Assembly (NCBI GenBank): GCA_023255415.1
Contig: JALRIN010000004.1
Coordinates: forward strand, 1 to 64,000
DNA: 64,000 bases
Origin: Cypionkella sp.
GTDB taxonomy: Bacteria > Pseudomonadota > Alphaproteobacteria > Rhodobacterales > Rhodobacteraceae
Direction of reading: 5' to 3'
The position numbers and the translations under genes were made by a program. The notes below the pieces were generated by a model. That model was not told the origin of the DNA, did no database searches, and saw nothing but the letters and a program-made list of their open reading frames with translations. Positions 41,197 to 49,527 of this stretch are shown piece by piece. Numbering within the stretch: the stretch's first letter is position 1; each line of letters begins with the position of its first letter.

Positions 41197-42807
41197 TCAG
41201 GCCTCGGCCTCCTCTTCGTCGATCTCTTCCACTTCAGCAGATGCCAATTCGGTCGGATCGACCCAGCCCAGCATAACCCGAGCTGTCATGACCAGATTTT
41301 GCGCTTCTTCCAAGGAAACGTCAAACTTCTCAAGAACACCTTCGTCCTTTTTCCGCTGACCGTTTTCTGTGGTCCAACCGCCAGCCAGTTCCCAATCGGC
41401 GCAGGTCGCGAAATCTTCCAGCGTCTTGATGCCATCCAGCGCAAGCGCTTCCAGCATTTGGGGGGTAAGGCCTTCAAACTCAACAAGACTATCTTCAACG
41501 CCCATTGCACGCGCAGCTTCCATCGCCTTGGTATTGGCGGCTTCCAGATATTCGCGGGCACGGGTTTGCAGCTCGCCTGCGGTGCCTTCGTCAAAGCCGT
41601 CGATCGACAAAAGCTCGTCGATTTCGACATAGGCGACTTCTTCCAGATTGGTAAAGCCTTCGGCAACCAGCAGCTGCGCCATCATCTCGTCGATATCCAG
41701 CGTGTCGATGAACAGCTTGGTGCGTTCAGCGAATTCTGCCTGACGGCGTGCCGATTCGTCGGTTTCGGTGACGATATCAATATCAAGGCCGGTCAGTTGC
41801 GAGGCCAGACGCACGTTCTGACCACGGCGACCAATCGCCAGCGACAGCTGTTCGTCTGGAACCACGACTTCGATCTTGCCCGCTTCTTCGTCGATCACAA
41901 CTTTCGACACTTCGGCAGGCTGCAGCGCGTTCACAAGGAAGGTCGCCTGATCGGCGTTCCACGGAATAATGTCGATTTTCTCGCCTTGCAATTCATTGAC
42001 AACGGCCTGCACACGGCTGCCGCGCATACCGACGCAAGCGCCAACTGGATCAATCGAATTGTCGAAAGAAATCACGGCGATTTTCGCGCGCGAGCCTGGG
42101 TCACGGGCAACGGCCTTGATCTCGATGATGCCATCATAGATTTCTGGCACTTCCATCTTGAACAATTCCGCCATGAACTGCGGGTCGGTGCGCGACAAGA
42201 ACACCTGCGGGCCACGGGCTTCGCGGCGCACGTCTTTGATATAGCAGCGAATACGGTCGTTCGGGCGATAGCTTTCGCGGCCAATTTTTTCGTTGCGGCG
42301 CAGAATCGCTTCGCCACGGCCAATATCGACGATGATATTGCCATATTCCTCGCGCTTGACCTGACCGTTAATGATCGTGCCCTTGCGGTCTTTGAATTCT
42401 TCATACTGACGATCACGCTCGGCTTCGCGGACCTTTTGCAAGATTACCTGCTTGGCCGATTGCGCAGCGATTCGGCCCAGATCAACCGGCGGCACTTCGT
42501 CGATGATCTCATCGCCGATGCTTGGGTCTTTCAGGTGGTCTTTAGCCTGCTTGACGGTCAGTTGTGCGTGGTGGTTTTCAACCTCGTCATCGCCCACAAC
42601 GGTGCGGATGCGCGCAAAGGTGGCGCGGCCGGTCTTGCGGTCAATGTTGACGCGAATATCCATATCTGCGCCGTAACGCGACTTGGCGGCCCGCGCGAGG
42701 CTGTCCTCCATCGCTTGGATCACCAGTTCGGGATCGATCATCTTCTCGCGGGCGACAGCCTCGGCGGTCTGGAGAAGTTCAAGCTGGTTTGCAGAAGTAA
42801 TCGCCAT
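41197..42807 (-). CDS. nusA: transcription termination/antitermination factor NusA
   Basis: NusA binds RNA polymerase and nascent RNA and modulates pausing, termination and antitermination. The 536-residue protein shows the N-terminal polymerase-binding domain (AVAREKMIDPELVIQAMEDSLARAA), an S1 domain (INGQVKREEYGNIIVDIGRGEAIL), two KH domains (DPVGACVGMRGSRVQAVVNEL, LAIGRRGQNVRLASQLTG) and two C-terminal helix-hairpin-helix repeats, with a very acidic tail. It starts 15 bases after the rimP stop. Confidence 0.96.
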   Translation of the reverse strand: MAITSANQLELLQTAEAVAREKMIDPELVIQAMEDSLARAAKSRYGADMDIRVNIDRKTGRATFARIRTVVGDDEVENHHAQLTVKQAKDHLKDPSIGDEIIDEVPPVDLGRIAAQSAKQVILQKVREAERDRQYEEFKDRKGTIINGQVKREEYGNIIVDIGRGEAILRRNEKIGRESYRPNDRIRCYIKDVRREARGPQVFLSRTDPQFMAELFKMEVPEIYDGIIEIKAVARDPGSRAKIAVISFDNSIDPVGACVGMRGSRVQAVVNELQGEKIDIIPWNADQATFLVNALQPAEVSKVVIDEEAGKIEVVVPDEQLSLAIGRRGQNVRLASQLTGLDIDIVTETDESARRQAEFAERTKLFIDTLDIDEMMAQLLVAEGFTNLEEVAYVEIDELLSIDGFDEGTAGELQTRAREYLEAANTKAMEAARAMGVEDSLVEFEGLTPQMLEALALDGIKTLEDFATCADWELAGGWTTENGQRKKDEGVLEKFDVSLEEAQNLVMTARVMLGWVDPTELASAEVEEIDEEEAEA

Positions 42808-42822
42808 CGGAAGTCTCCGGTC

Positions 42823-43431
42823 CTAGTGTTTGGTTGCTTCGGGCGCGTCATCACTGTCGTCGCCCTCGGTTTCTTGGATTTCGTCAAACTCTGATTCGTC
42901 ATAGGCACCGCTGACCTTTTTCTGACGCAGCATCTCGGTGATCAGATCGTCGGTCAGGATCAGTTTGGCATCAGACAGCCAATCGAATTGCAGGCCGATG
43001 GTCACAGGTTCTGCGCCATCTTCCAGTTCGATCAGCACTTCTTCGCCCTCGACACCCGCCAGCATGCCCTTAAAGCGGCGGCGGCCGTCGATCAGCTCGG
43101 TGGTTTCAATGCGGGCTTCCCAGCCTTTCCACATCTCGAAGTCTTTCAGACGGGTCAGCGGACGGTCGATCCCGGGCGAAGAAACTTCCAGAACAAAGTT
43201 TTCCTCGATCGGGTCTTCAACATCGAGCACTGCCGAAACAGCAAGCGAGATTTCGCCGCAATCATCAACAACGATCCCGCCTTCGGGGCGGTCGGCCATG
43301 ATTTGCAGCGTGCGGGTGGCTCCGCCCATCAGGCGAATGCGCACAAGTTCAAAGCCCAAGCCTTCGATCACGGGCGTGACGATATCGGCAAGGCGACGAT
43401 CCATAGCGGTTTTGGCGATCAGATCAGACAT
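42823..43431 (-). CDS. rimP: ribosome maturation factor RimP
   Basis: RimP is needed for maturation of the 30S subunit. The 202-residue protein has the family pattern: N-terminal KH-like part (LGFELVRIRLMGG, LQIMADRPEGGIVVDDC, VEDPIEENFVLEVSSPGIDRPL) and a C-terminal SH3-like domain, then an acidic tail longer than in E. coli. It is the first gene of the rimP-nusA-ylxR/Q-infB operon; a terminator-type hairpin ends only about ten bases before its start. Confidence 0.95.
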   Translation of the reverse strand: MSDLIAKTAMDRRLADIVTPVIEGLGFELVRIRLMGGATRTLQIMADRPEGGIVVDDCGEISLAVSAVLDVEDPIEENFVLEVSSPGIDRPLTRLKDFEMWKGWEARIETTELIDGRRRFKGMLAGVEGEEVLIELEDGAEPVTIGLQFDWLSDAKLILTDDLITEMLRQKKVSGAYDESEFDEIQETEGDDSDDAPEATKH

Positions 43432-43440
43432 GGTGTCCTA

Positions 43441-43468
43441 AAAACAAAAAACGGGCCGACAGGCCCGT
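43441..43468 (-). terminator. terminator hairpin directly upstream of rimP (possible attenuator)
   Basis: On the minus strand, ACGGGCC-TGTC-GGCCCGT followed by TTTTTTGTTTT forms a strong seven-bp stem with a U-tract, ending about ten bases before the rimP ATG. It could end the distant upstream sulfotransferase gene, but its position in the rimP leader suggests premature termination control of the operon. Confidence 0.7.
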
Positions 43469-43483
43469 ATGTGACTTGCGGTA

Positions 43484-43506
43484 GCTTCAGGTTTGGACCC
43501 TGAAGC
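43484..43506 (-). promoter_or_regulatory. leader hairpin upstream of the rimP terminator
   Basis: GCTTCAGG (43484-43491) and CCTGAAGC (43499-43506) form a perfect eight-bp stem with a seven-base loop, 15 bases upstream of the terminator hairpin on the minus strand. It may be the sensing or protein-binding half of an attenuator. Confidence 0.4.
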
Positions 43507-43655
43507 AGCTGTTGTTCGGCATATAGGCCGGAATGCGCATGGATGCAAGGCTATCATATTTGGCAATTCTGCGCAGGCCCCGATTTCCAGCGCCGATCCG
43601 AACCAAAGCACAACTTGGCAATGTCTCGGTTCAAAGCGGGGCTGGCAAATGTTGT

Positions 43656-44552
43656 CTACATTTCTGGAGCGTGCGTTGGCGGTGAAACAATAGCGGCATT
43701 CTGTTTCATCAGACTGCGAACGCCGCCCACATTCGACGAAGGTGCATCGATTTCGCCATTGCTGCCCGCCATGATGCGCAATTGAACCGCCGTTTGCGTA
43801 TTGGGAAGCGTGTATCCAAGCCGCTTTTCTTGGCCTTGATCCAATTCGGCCCGAATGAAATCCATATCGGACGTATTGATCGGATCAATCGGACGTGGCG
43901 CATACAAACCACGGACTTTTCTGCCGCGATCATAAATAACCGGGTCAAAATGCGACCTGCGCGCCAGGCCAAAAACCGAGGCAAGAAAAACCAAAAGAGC
44001 TTTCGGATTTGCCAGCACATCTTCGTAGCGCAGATGCAGACAGTTTTCGAAACTGCTGTGCAGATTTCTAAAACTGGCGATTTTTGCGTTCCGCATGTGA
44101 ATGGCATTGCTAAAGCGCTTACGGGTTTTTGGGTCGCGCTCTGCCAGAATTTCGCTGCCCCAAAGCGGGCTTTCAGGCGTCACACCAAATCCGAGGTCGT
44201 CTACAACCGAAATCCATTCAGCACGAATAAACTCGGAAAACGACAGACCGCGCATGCTTGGAACTGCATGCCAGGGCATACGGTGCAGGCTTTGTAACCA
44301 GGCAATAGGATCGCGGTAGACCACAACCGCCAAGACATCATCAGGAGAGACCATCAGGTTTGGAAAACCATGTTTCCAACCAAAATCCTTTTCATCGCGC
44401 GGGTCATATAAAGGCCTGTGGTCGCCATAGGTCAGCAAATTATTGTGAATGAGGGCATTTACATAATTTGTGCCAGAATTTCGCTGGCCAAAGACATAGA
44501 CAGAGCGGATCGGATGGTTGGTTCTTGCGAGCGAAATTATGGGGGGTCTCAT
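43656..44552 (-). CDS. sulfotransferase-like protein
   Basis: A 298-residue protein from ATG 44552 (preceded by AAGG), with a longer open frame upstream. The N-terminal YVFGQRNSGTNYVNALI resembles the 5'-phosphosulfate-binding loop of sulfotransferases; VVVYRDPIAWLQSLHRMPW resembles the 3'-phosphate-binding RDP segment, and LRYEDVLANP fits the family. It would transfer sulfate from PAPS to a carbohydrate or other acceptor. It stands alone between pip and the rimP operon, and no PAPS-synthesis genes are nearby. Acceptor unknown. Confidence 0.7.
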   Translation of the reverse strand: MRPPIISLARTNHPIRSVYVFGQRNSGTNYVNALIHNNLLTYGDHRPLYDPRDEKDFGWKHGFPNLMVSPDDVLAVVVYRDPIAWLQSLHRMPWHAVPSMRGLSFSEFIRAEWISVVDDLGFGVTPESPLWGSEILAERDPKTRKRFSNAIHMRNAKIASFRNLHSSFENCLHLRYEDVLANPKALLVFLASVFGLARRSHFDPVIYDRGRKVRGLYAPRPIDPINTSDMDFIRAELDQGQEKRLGYTLPNTQTAVQLRIMAGSNGEIDAPSSNVGGVRSLMKQNAAIVSPPTHAPEM

Positions 44553-44665
44553 TTGAACCTTACTGAACTTGTTAACACTACGTGACCTCTGCCTATGGTC
44601 CGAAACAGCCAAAACTAGGGCAAAACTATGAATTAAAAGTTAAGCTAGAACAGGCTTAACGAATT

Positions 44666-45652
44666 TTAAAGTCTTTGATTTTTCATCTCGCGCAGCCGGT
44701 CTGTTGCGGCAACCAAGGCCTCACTTATTCCAGGCTCTGAAAGGGCATGCCCAGCAAGCGGAATCAGCTGTAATCGAGCCTTTTCCCATCCCGAAGCCAG
44801 CTTATGGGCCGAAACAGGTGGGCAGATCATATCGAATTGACCCTGCACAATATCGGCAGAAATGTGTTCGATGCGGCCACGATTTTTCAAGATCCAGCCA
44901 TCTTCTTTCAGAAAAGCCGCGTTGACAAAATAGTGATTCTCCAGCCGAGCAAAGGCGCGGGCATGGTCTGAGGGGCCGTCACCGACAAATCCAATGTTTT
45001 GCACCGAAGCCAGCGCGTTTTCCCAAGCCGCCCAGGTGCGCGCGGCTTTTTGTTCTTCCATGGCAATGCCGCTGAACAGGCGACGATGATAGGCCGCGAT
45101 AAAATCGTCCTGCTCTTCGGGGGGAATCGGCGCGGTAAAGCGTGCCCAAAGCTCGGGGTAAAATGCTGCTGCACCACCGCCATAGAACCAATCAAGCTCG
45201 GCTTGGGTCGCCAAAAATACGCCACGCAACACCAAATGGCGCACCCGCGTGGGGTGGCTGATGGCGTAGATCAGCGCCAAGGTCGCACCCCAGCTGCCGC
45301 CAAAGACCACGAATTGCTGAATCTGCAGCGCCTGCCGGATCGATTCGATATCCCGGATCAGGTGCCAAGTGGTGTTATGTTCGACCGTCGCCAAGGGCCG
45401 CGAGCGGCCGCAGCCGCGCTGATCAAACAGCACCACGCGAAAGATTGCAGGATCAAAATAGCGCCGCATCGGCGGGCTGCAGCCGCCGCCCGGGCCGCCG
45501 TGAAGCACAATTACAGGAATGCCCTGCGGATTGCCACATTGCTCGACATAGATGCGATGGCCATCGCCCATATCCATCATCCGCTGATCGAAGGGGTCGA
45601 CCGGCGGGTAAAGATATTCAACTGCGCGCTTTTGACCTGATCTATGGTCCAT
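44666..45652 (-). CDS. pip: proline iminopeptidase
   Basis: An alpha/beta-hydrolase that releases N-terminal proline. From ATG 45652 it has 328 residues. The oxyanion motif HGGPGGGCSP, FDQRGCGRS, and the nucleophile elbow GGSWGATLAL (catalytic serine near residue 115) match the S33 prolyl aminopeptidase family; the acid and histidine lie in the C-terminal half (GQFDMICPP, LAGHALSEPG). The long upstream extension of the frame has no similarity and overlaps the divergent ubiG. Confidence 0.92.
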   Translation of the reverse strand: MDHRSGQKRAVEYLYPPVDPFDQRMMDMGDGHRIYVEQCGNPQGIPVIVLHGGPGGGCSPPMRRYFDPAIFRVVLFDQRGCGRSRPLATVEHNTTWHLIRDIESIRQALQIQQFVVFGGSWGATLALIYAISHPTRVRHLVLRGVFLATQAELDWFYGGGAAAFYPELWARFTAPIPPEEQDDFIAAYHRRLFSGIAMEEQKAARTWAAWENALASVQNIGFVGDGPSDHARAFARLENHYFVNAAFLKEDGWILKNRGRIEHISADIVQGQFDMICPPVSAHKLASGWEKARLQLIPLAGHALSEPGISEALVAATDRLREMKNQRL

Positions 45653-45712
45653 AATCGTCCTATATGTTGGCAATAGACTGCGCCGCCAAAAGCCGGTGCG
45701 CAAGGAGTTCTG

Positions 45713-46456
45713 ATGCAAAAAACCAACACAATCGACCCTGCCGAGGTGGCAAAGTTCGAAGCGATGGCTGCCGAATGGTGGGATACCGAAGGCAAATTCA
45801 AGCCGCTGCACCTGATGAATCCCTGTCGTTTGGATTACATCACCAGCCAGATCGCTGCCGAATTTGATCGGGATTTGACCCAAGCCTTGCCCTTTGCCGG
45901 CTTGCGGATCTTGGACATTGGCTGCGGTGGTGGTTTGCTGTCAGAACCGATGGCGCGGCTGGGGGCCGAGGTTGTCGGGGCAGATGCCGCAGCGCGCAAC
46001 ATTCCCGTGGCGCAGATCCACGCCGCCCAATCGGGGCTAAGCATCGACTATCGCCACACCTCCGCCGAAGCCTTGGCCGAGGCGGGTGAACAGTTTGATG
46101 TGGTGCTGAATATGGAAGTGGTCGAGCATGTGGCCGACCCCTTGGGCTATTTGACCGCCTGCCAGCAGCTTTTGCGGCCGGGGGGGCTGATGATTTGCTC
46201 GACCCTGAACCGCAATGCAAAAAGCTTTGCCATGGCGATTATCGGGGCGGAATGGGTGATGCGCTGGCTGCCCAAGGGCACGCATGATTGGGCCAAGTTC
46301 ATCACGCCAGACGAGCTTTATGCGCTGATCGTAGGTGCCGGGCTGGAGCCGGTGGATCGCAAGGGCATGGTGTTTAACCCGATCAGCTGGAAATGGAGCG
46401 TTTCGGCGCGCGATCTGTCGGTGAATTATGTCACGGCGAGTGTGAAGCGGGCCTGA
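45713..46456 (+). CDS. ubiG: ubiquinone biosynthesis O-methyltransferase UbiG
   Basis: UbiG performs both O-methylations in ubiquinone synthesis. The 247-residue protein starts with the typical TIDPAEVAKFEAMAAEWWD, followed by LHLMNPCRLDYI and the SAM-binding loop LDIGCGGGLLSEPMARLGA, then NMEVVEHVADP and KGTHDWAKFI. It is divergent from pip across 60 bases and converges on the aldo/keto reductase gene. Confidence 0.95.
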   Translation: MQKTNTIDPAEVAKFEAMAAEWWDTEGKFKPLHLMNPCRLDYITSQIAAEFDRDLTQALPFAGLRILDIGCGGGLLSEPMARLGAEVVGADAAARNIPVAQIHAAQSGLSIDYRHTSAEALAEAGEQFDVVLNMEVVEHVADPLGYLTACQQLLRPGGLMICSTLNRNAKSFAMAIIGAEWVMRWLPKGTHDWAKFITPDELYALIVGAGLEPVDRKGMVFNPISWKWSVSARDLSVNYVTASVKRA

Positions 46457-46479
46457 GGGGCTTGCCTGAGCGAGAGCGC

Positions 46480-46510
46480 CGCCGGGGCTGTTGAAGCCTC
46501 CGGCGGGGAT
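46480..46510 (+). terminator. GC-rich hairpin between ubiG and the reductase gene
   Basis: CCGCCGGGGCT and AGCCTCCGGCGG pair around a short loop, followed by GGATATTT. It lies between two convergent genes and overlaps the intergenic repeat; the T-tract is poor, so terminator function is moderate inference. Confidence 0.5.
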
Positions 46511-46529
46511 ATTTAGGCCAAGATGAAAG
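46496..46529. repeat. Rhodobacterales-type intergenic repeat
   Basis: GCCTCCGGCGGGGATATTTA followed by GGCCAAGATGAAAG. From general knowledge this motif (GCCTCCGGCGGGG-TATTT-GG-CAAGATGAA) occurs in many copies at gene ends across Rhodobacterales. Only one copy was seen in this window. Confidence 0.55.
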
Positions 46530-46531
46530 CC

Positions 46532-47554
46532 TTAAGCGTTTGAGGATTGGGCCCAGAGGTTGATGTCTTTTTCCTCAGCTATGGCTTGGATCTGGGCGAG
46601 TTCCTCGGCGGTGAAATCGAGGTTTTCGATGGCTTTGGCACAGTCGATGACCTGTTCGGCTTTGGACGCACCAATCAGGGCCGAGGTGATGCCGCCGCCG
46701 CGCAGCACCCAGGCGATGGACATTTGCGCCAAGGTTTGGCCGCGGCTTTGGGCAAGATCGTTGAGTTTTCGCACCGAGGCCAAGGCTTTGGTCACCACCG
46801 CAGGATCGAGCGATTTGTCTTGGGTGGCGCGGCTGCCTGCGGGGATGCCGTTGAGGTATTTATCGGTCAGGATGCCTTGGGCCAGTGGCACGAAGGCGAT
46901 GGAGCCAAGCCCCAGGTCGGTCAAGGTGTCTTTGAGCCCATCGGTTTCAATCCAGCGGTTGAGGATATTATAGCTGGGCTGATGGATCACAAAAGGCGTG
47001 CCGAGGCGTTTAAGGATGGCATAGGCTTCACGGGTGCGCTGGGCGTTATAGCTGGAGACACCGGCGTAAAGCGCGCGACCCGAGCGCACGATTTGATCCA
47101 GCGCGCCCATGGTTTCTTCAAGCGGCGTATTGGGATCGAAGCGGTGGGAATAGAAAATATCGACATAGTCGAGGCCCATACGTTTCAGCGATTGATCGCA
47201 AGAGGCCAGCAAGGATTTGCGGCTGCCCCATTCGCCGTAGGGCCCGCTCCACATATCGTAGCCGGCTTTGGAGGAGATGATCAGCTCGTCGCGGTGATCG
47301 CGGAAATCCTTGCGCAAAATCTCGCCAAAGGCGGTTTCGGCAGAGCCGGGGGGTGGGCCGTAGTTATTGGCCAGATCGAAATGGGTGATGCCGTGATCAA
47401 AGGCGGTTTGGCAGATTGCGCGTTTGGTGGCATGGGGGGTGTCTTCGCCAAAGTTGTGCCAGAGGCCAAGCGAGATCGCGGGCAGTTTCAGCCCTGAAGC
47501 ACCGCAGTGGCGGTAGATCATGCGGTCGTAACGGGTTTCGGCGGCGGTATACAT
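46532..47554 (-). CDS. aldo/keto reductase, YghZ (L-glyceraldehyde-3-phosphate reductase)-like
   Basis: An NADPH-dependent TIM-barrel reductase of 340 residues from ATG 47554. The catalytic set is visible: aspartate and tyrosine in FDLANNYGPPPGSAE, lysine in SSKAGYDMWSGPYGEWGS and histidine in YSHRFDPNTPLEETMGAL. The NNYGPPPG and WSGPYG stretches are typical of the YghZ/Kv-beta-like subgroup that reduces glyceraldehyde-3-phosphate and methylglyoxal. AAAGGA lies upstream. It is transcribed alone. Confidence 0.88.
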   Translation of the reverse strand: MYTAAETRYDRMIYRHCGASGLKLPAISLGLWHNFGEDTPHATKRAICQTAFDHGITHFDLANNYGPPPGSAETAFGEILRKDFRDHRDELIISSKAGYDMWSGPYGEWGSRKSLLASCDQSLKRMGLDYVDIFYSHRFDPNTPLEETMGALDQIVRSGRALYAGVSSYNAQRTREAYAILKRLGTPFVIHQPSYNILNRWIETDGLKDTLTDLGLGSIAFVPLAQGILTDKYLNGIPAGSRATQDKSLDPAVVTKALASVRKLNDLAQSRGQTLAQMSIAWVLRGGGITSALIGASKAEQVIDCAKAIENLDFTAEELAQIQAIAEEKDINLWAQSSNA

Positions 47555-47712
47555 GGGCGGGTCCTTTGGGTCAGTCGGGTGGCAGGTCTTTGCTGCGCTA
47601 CACCTATCGCACAAAGCTGCGAGGGCAAGCGGTGCAAGCAGATGTGACCTTGGCTTGCGTTGTGCTTTGCGGGCCGGCAGGCCATACTGTGGATAACAAG
47701 GTCGGAGTTTCT

Positions 47713-49527
47713 ATGAGGCGCGTCAGGGGCAGGGCAATCGTGACTGGAATGGCAGTTGCTGGGCTGCTGTGCTGTCAGCCGGCTGTGGCGCTGGAGCGAT
47801 TGGATTTCGCGGTGACGGCGGGGCCCGCGGCGCTGGAGGGCGCTTTGCGGGCGGGATCGGTGTTGCTGGCCTCGCAAAAGGCCGGAAAGGTCTCGGCGCA
47901 AGAGGTTTTTGCGGATGCCCGTGCGGAATATGGCGCCTTGCTTGCAACGCTTTATGCGCGCGGCCATTACTCTGCGGTGATCCACGTATATCTTGATGGT
48001 GTCGAGGCGGCAGCGATTGCGCCTTTAAGCGCGCCGAAGTCGATTTCGGTGGTCAAGGTTGCTGTAGAAGCTGGGCCGGTCTTTGAATTTTCAGGCGCGG
48101 ATCTGGCACCTTTGGCAGCAGCAACGGTTTTGCCGAAAGGCTTTGCATTGGGCCAGCCTGCCGAAAGCGGCGTTGTGATACAGGCGGTGACAGAAGCTGT
48201 GACGGCTTGGCGGGCGCTGGGCTATGCCAAGGCGAAAGTGGCGGAACAGAGCCTGATTGCCGATCATCAGGCCAGCAGCTTGGCGGCAAATATCACCCTC
48301 AATCCGGGACCAAAGCTGCGGTTTGGCGGCTTGCAGATCGAGGGCGCCGAGCAGATGAAGCTGACCCGTCTGCGCGCGATTGCGGGTCTGCCAGAGGGGC
48401 AGCTGTTTCGCCCGCGCGATGTGGACACCGCGGCGCAGCGCTTGCGGCGCACCGGCGTGTTCAAATCGGTGACGCTGGTTGAAGATGACACCATCACCGC
48501 GCCGGATCTGCTGGGCATTACCGCCAAATTGGTCGAGGAAAAGCGGCGGCGCTATAGCTTTGGCGCCGAGATTGCCAGCGCTGACGGCCTGTCGCTGACC
48601 GGCCAATGGCTGCACCGAAATCTGTTTGGCGGCGCAGAGCGGCTGACTTTTGACGGCGCAATCAAGAATATCGGCACCAAAAACGGTGGTGTTGACTATA
48701 GCTTTGGCAGCAGTCTTGCGCGCCCTGCCACCTTTGACGCTGATACCACACTGACCCTGGGCGCAGGCTTTGGCCGGCTACAAGAGGTGGATTACGATTC
48801 CAATTACCTTAGCGCCAGCCTTGGGCTAGAGCATATCTTTTCCGCCAAGCTGACCGGCACGGCGGCGCTGGCCTTTGATTATTCCCGTGTGACCGATAGC
48901 GGCGGCAAGACCCTGTATCGCGCTTTGTCCCTGCCGCTTGGCCTGGTTTGGGATCTGCGCGACAGCAAGACCGATCCGACCGGCAATTTCTATGCGGCGG
49001 CAGAGGTGAAACCGTTTCTGGGCTACGGCATCACCGACAGCGGCGCACGTGCCAGCTTGGATCTGCGCGGATATAAACACCTTGATGCCGGCCGTCGCTT
49101 TGTTCTGGCGGCGCGGCTGCAGGCGGGAGCGGTTTTTGGCGCAAGCCTTGCCGGAACGCCGCGCGATTATCTGTTTTATTCTGGCGGGCCGGGCACGGTG
49201 CGGGGGCAGCCCTATCAGTCCTTGGGCGTCGATGTGCTGCGCAACCGATCAAACATTGCCTTTTCGACCGGCGGTCAGGCCTTTGTTGGCGGTTCGTTCG
49301 AGGCGCGGGCAAAAGTGACAGAGTCTTTGGGGCTTGTTGGATTTTTCGACATCGGGCGGGTGGATGCGCGCCAGTTCTTTAAGGCGGGCGACTGGCATTC
49401 AGGCGCGGGGCTGGGCCTGCGTTATGCCACCCCTGTCGGGCCGATCCGGCTGGACGTGGCGCTGCCGGTGGGCGGCAGCACCGGGGCCGGGGCGCAGATC
49501 TATGTTGGTTTGGGGCAATCGTTTTGA
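47713..49527 (+). CDS. tamA: outer-membrane assembly protein TamA (BamA/Omp85 family)
   Basis: TamA is the outer-membrane half of the TAM complex that helps insert autotransporters and other barrel proteins. From ATG 47713 (GGAG eight bases before) there are 604 residues: signal peptide (to PAVALE), POTRA domains (LRFGGLQIEGAEQMKLTRLR, LFRPRDVDTAAQRLRRTGVFKSVTL), and a C-terminal 16-strand barrel with GAERLTFDGAI, the VRGQPYQSLG loop and the final strand GAQIYVGLGQSF ending in aromatic Phe. tamB follows with a four-base overlap. Confidence 0.93.
   Translation: MRRVRGRAIVTGMAVAGLLCCQPAVALERLDFAVTAGPAALEGALRAGSVLLASQKAGKVSAQEVFADARAEYGALLATLYARGHYSAVIHVYLDGVEAAAIAPLSAPKSISVVKVAVEAGPVFEFSGADLAPLAAATVLPKGFALGQPAESGVVIQAVTEAVTAWRALGYAKAKVAEQSLIADHQASSLAANITLNPGPKLRFGGLQIEGAEQMKLTRLRAIAGLPEGQLFRPRDVDTAAQRLRRTGVFKSVTLVEDDTITAPDLLGITAKLVEEKRRRYSFGAEIASADGLSLTGQWLHRNLFGGAERLTFDGAIKNIGTKNGGVDYSFGSSLARPATFDADTTLTLGAGFGRLQEVDYDSNYLSASLGLEHIFSAKLTGTAALAFDYSRVTDSGGKTLYRALSLPLGLVWDLRDSKTDPTGNFYAAAEVKPFLGYGITDSGARASLDLRGYKHLDAGRRFVLAARLQAGAVFGASLAGTPRDYLFYSGGPGTVRGQPYQSLGVDVLRNRSNIAFSTGGQAFVGGSFEARAKVTESLGLVGFFDIGRVDARQFFKAGDWHSGAGLGLRYATPVGPIRLDVALPVGGSTGAGAQIYVGLGQSF

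Noticed and set aside
41299..42894. A 531-codon plus-strand open frame
   Set aside because: It is the shadow of nusA on the opposite strand; nusA motifs are complete and the shadow has none.
43469..43560. Possible tRNA upstream of rimP, as metY is in E. coli
   Set aside because: The hairpin has a seven-base loop, but there is no TTCRA T-loop, no anticodon arm and no acceptor pairing.
47416..47712. Extending tamA upstream to 47416
   Set aside because: The extra about 99 codons overlap the divergent reductase gene, lack a signal peptide and carry no TamA similarity; ATG 47713 has a ribosome site and a proper signal sequence.
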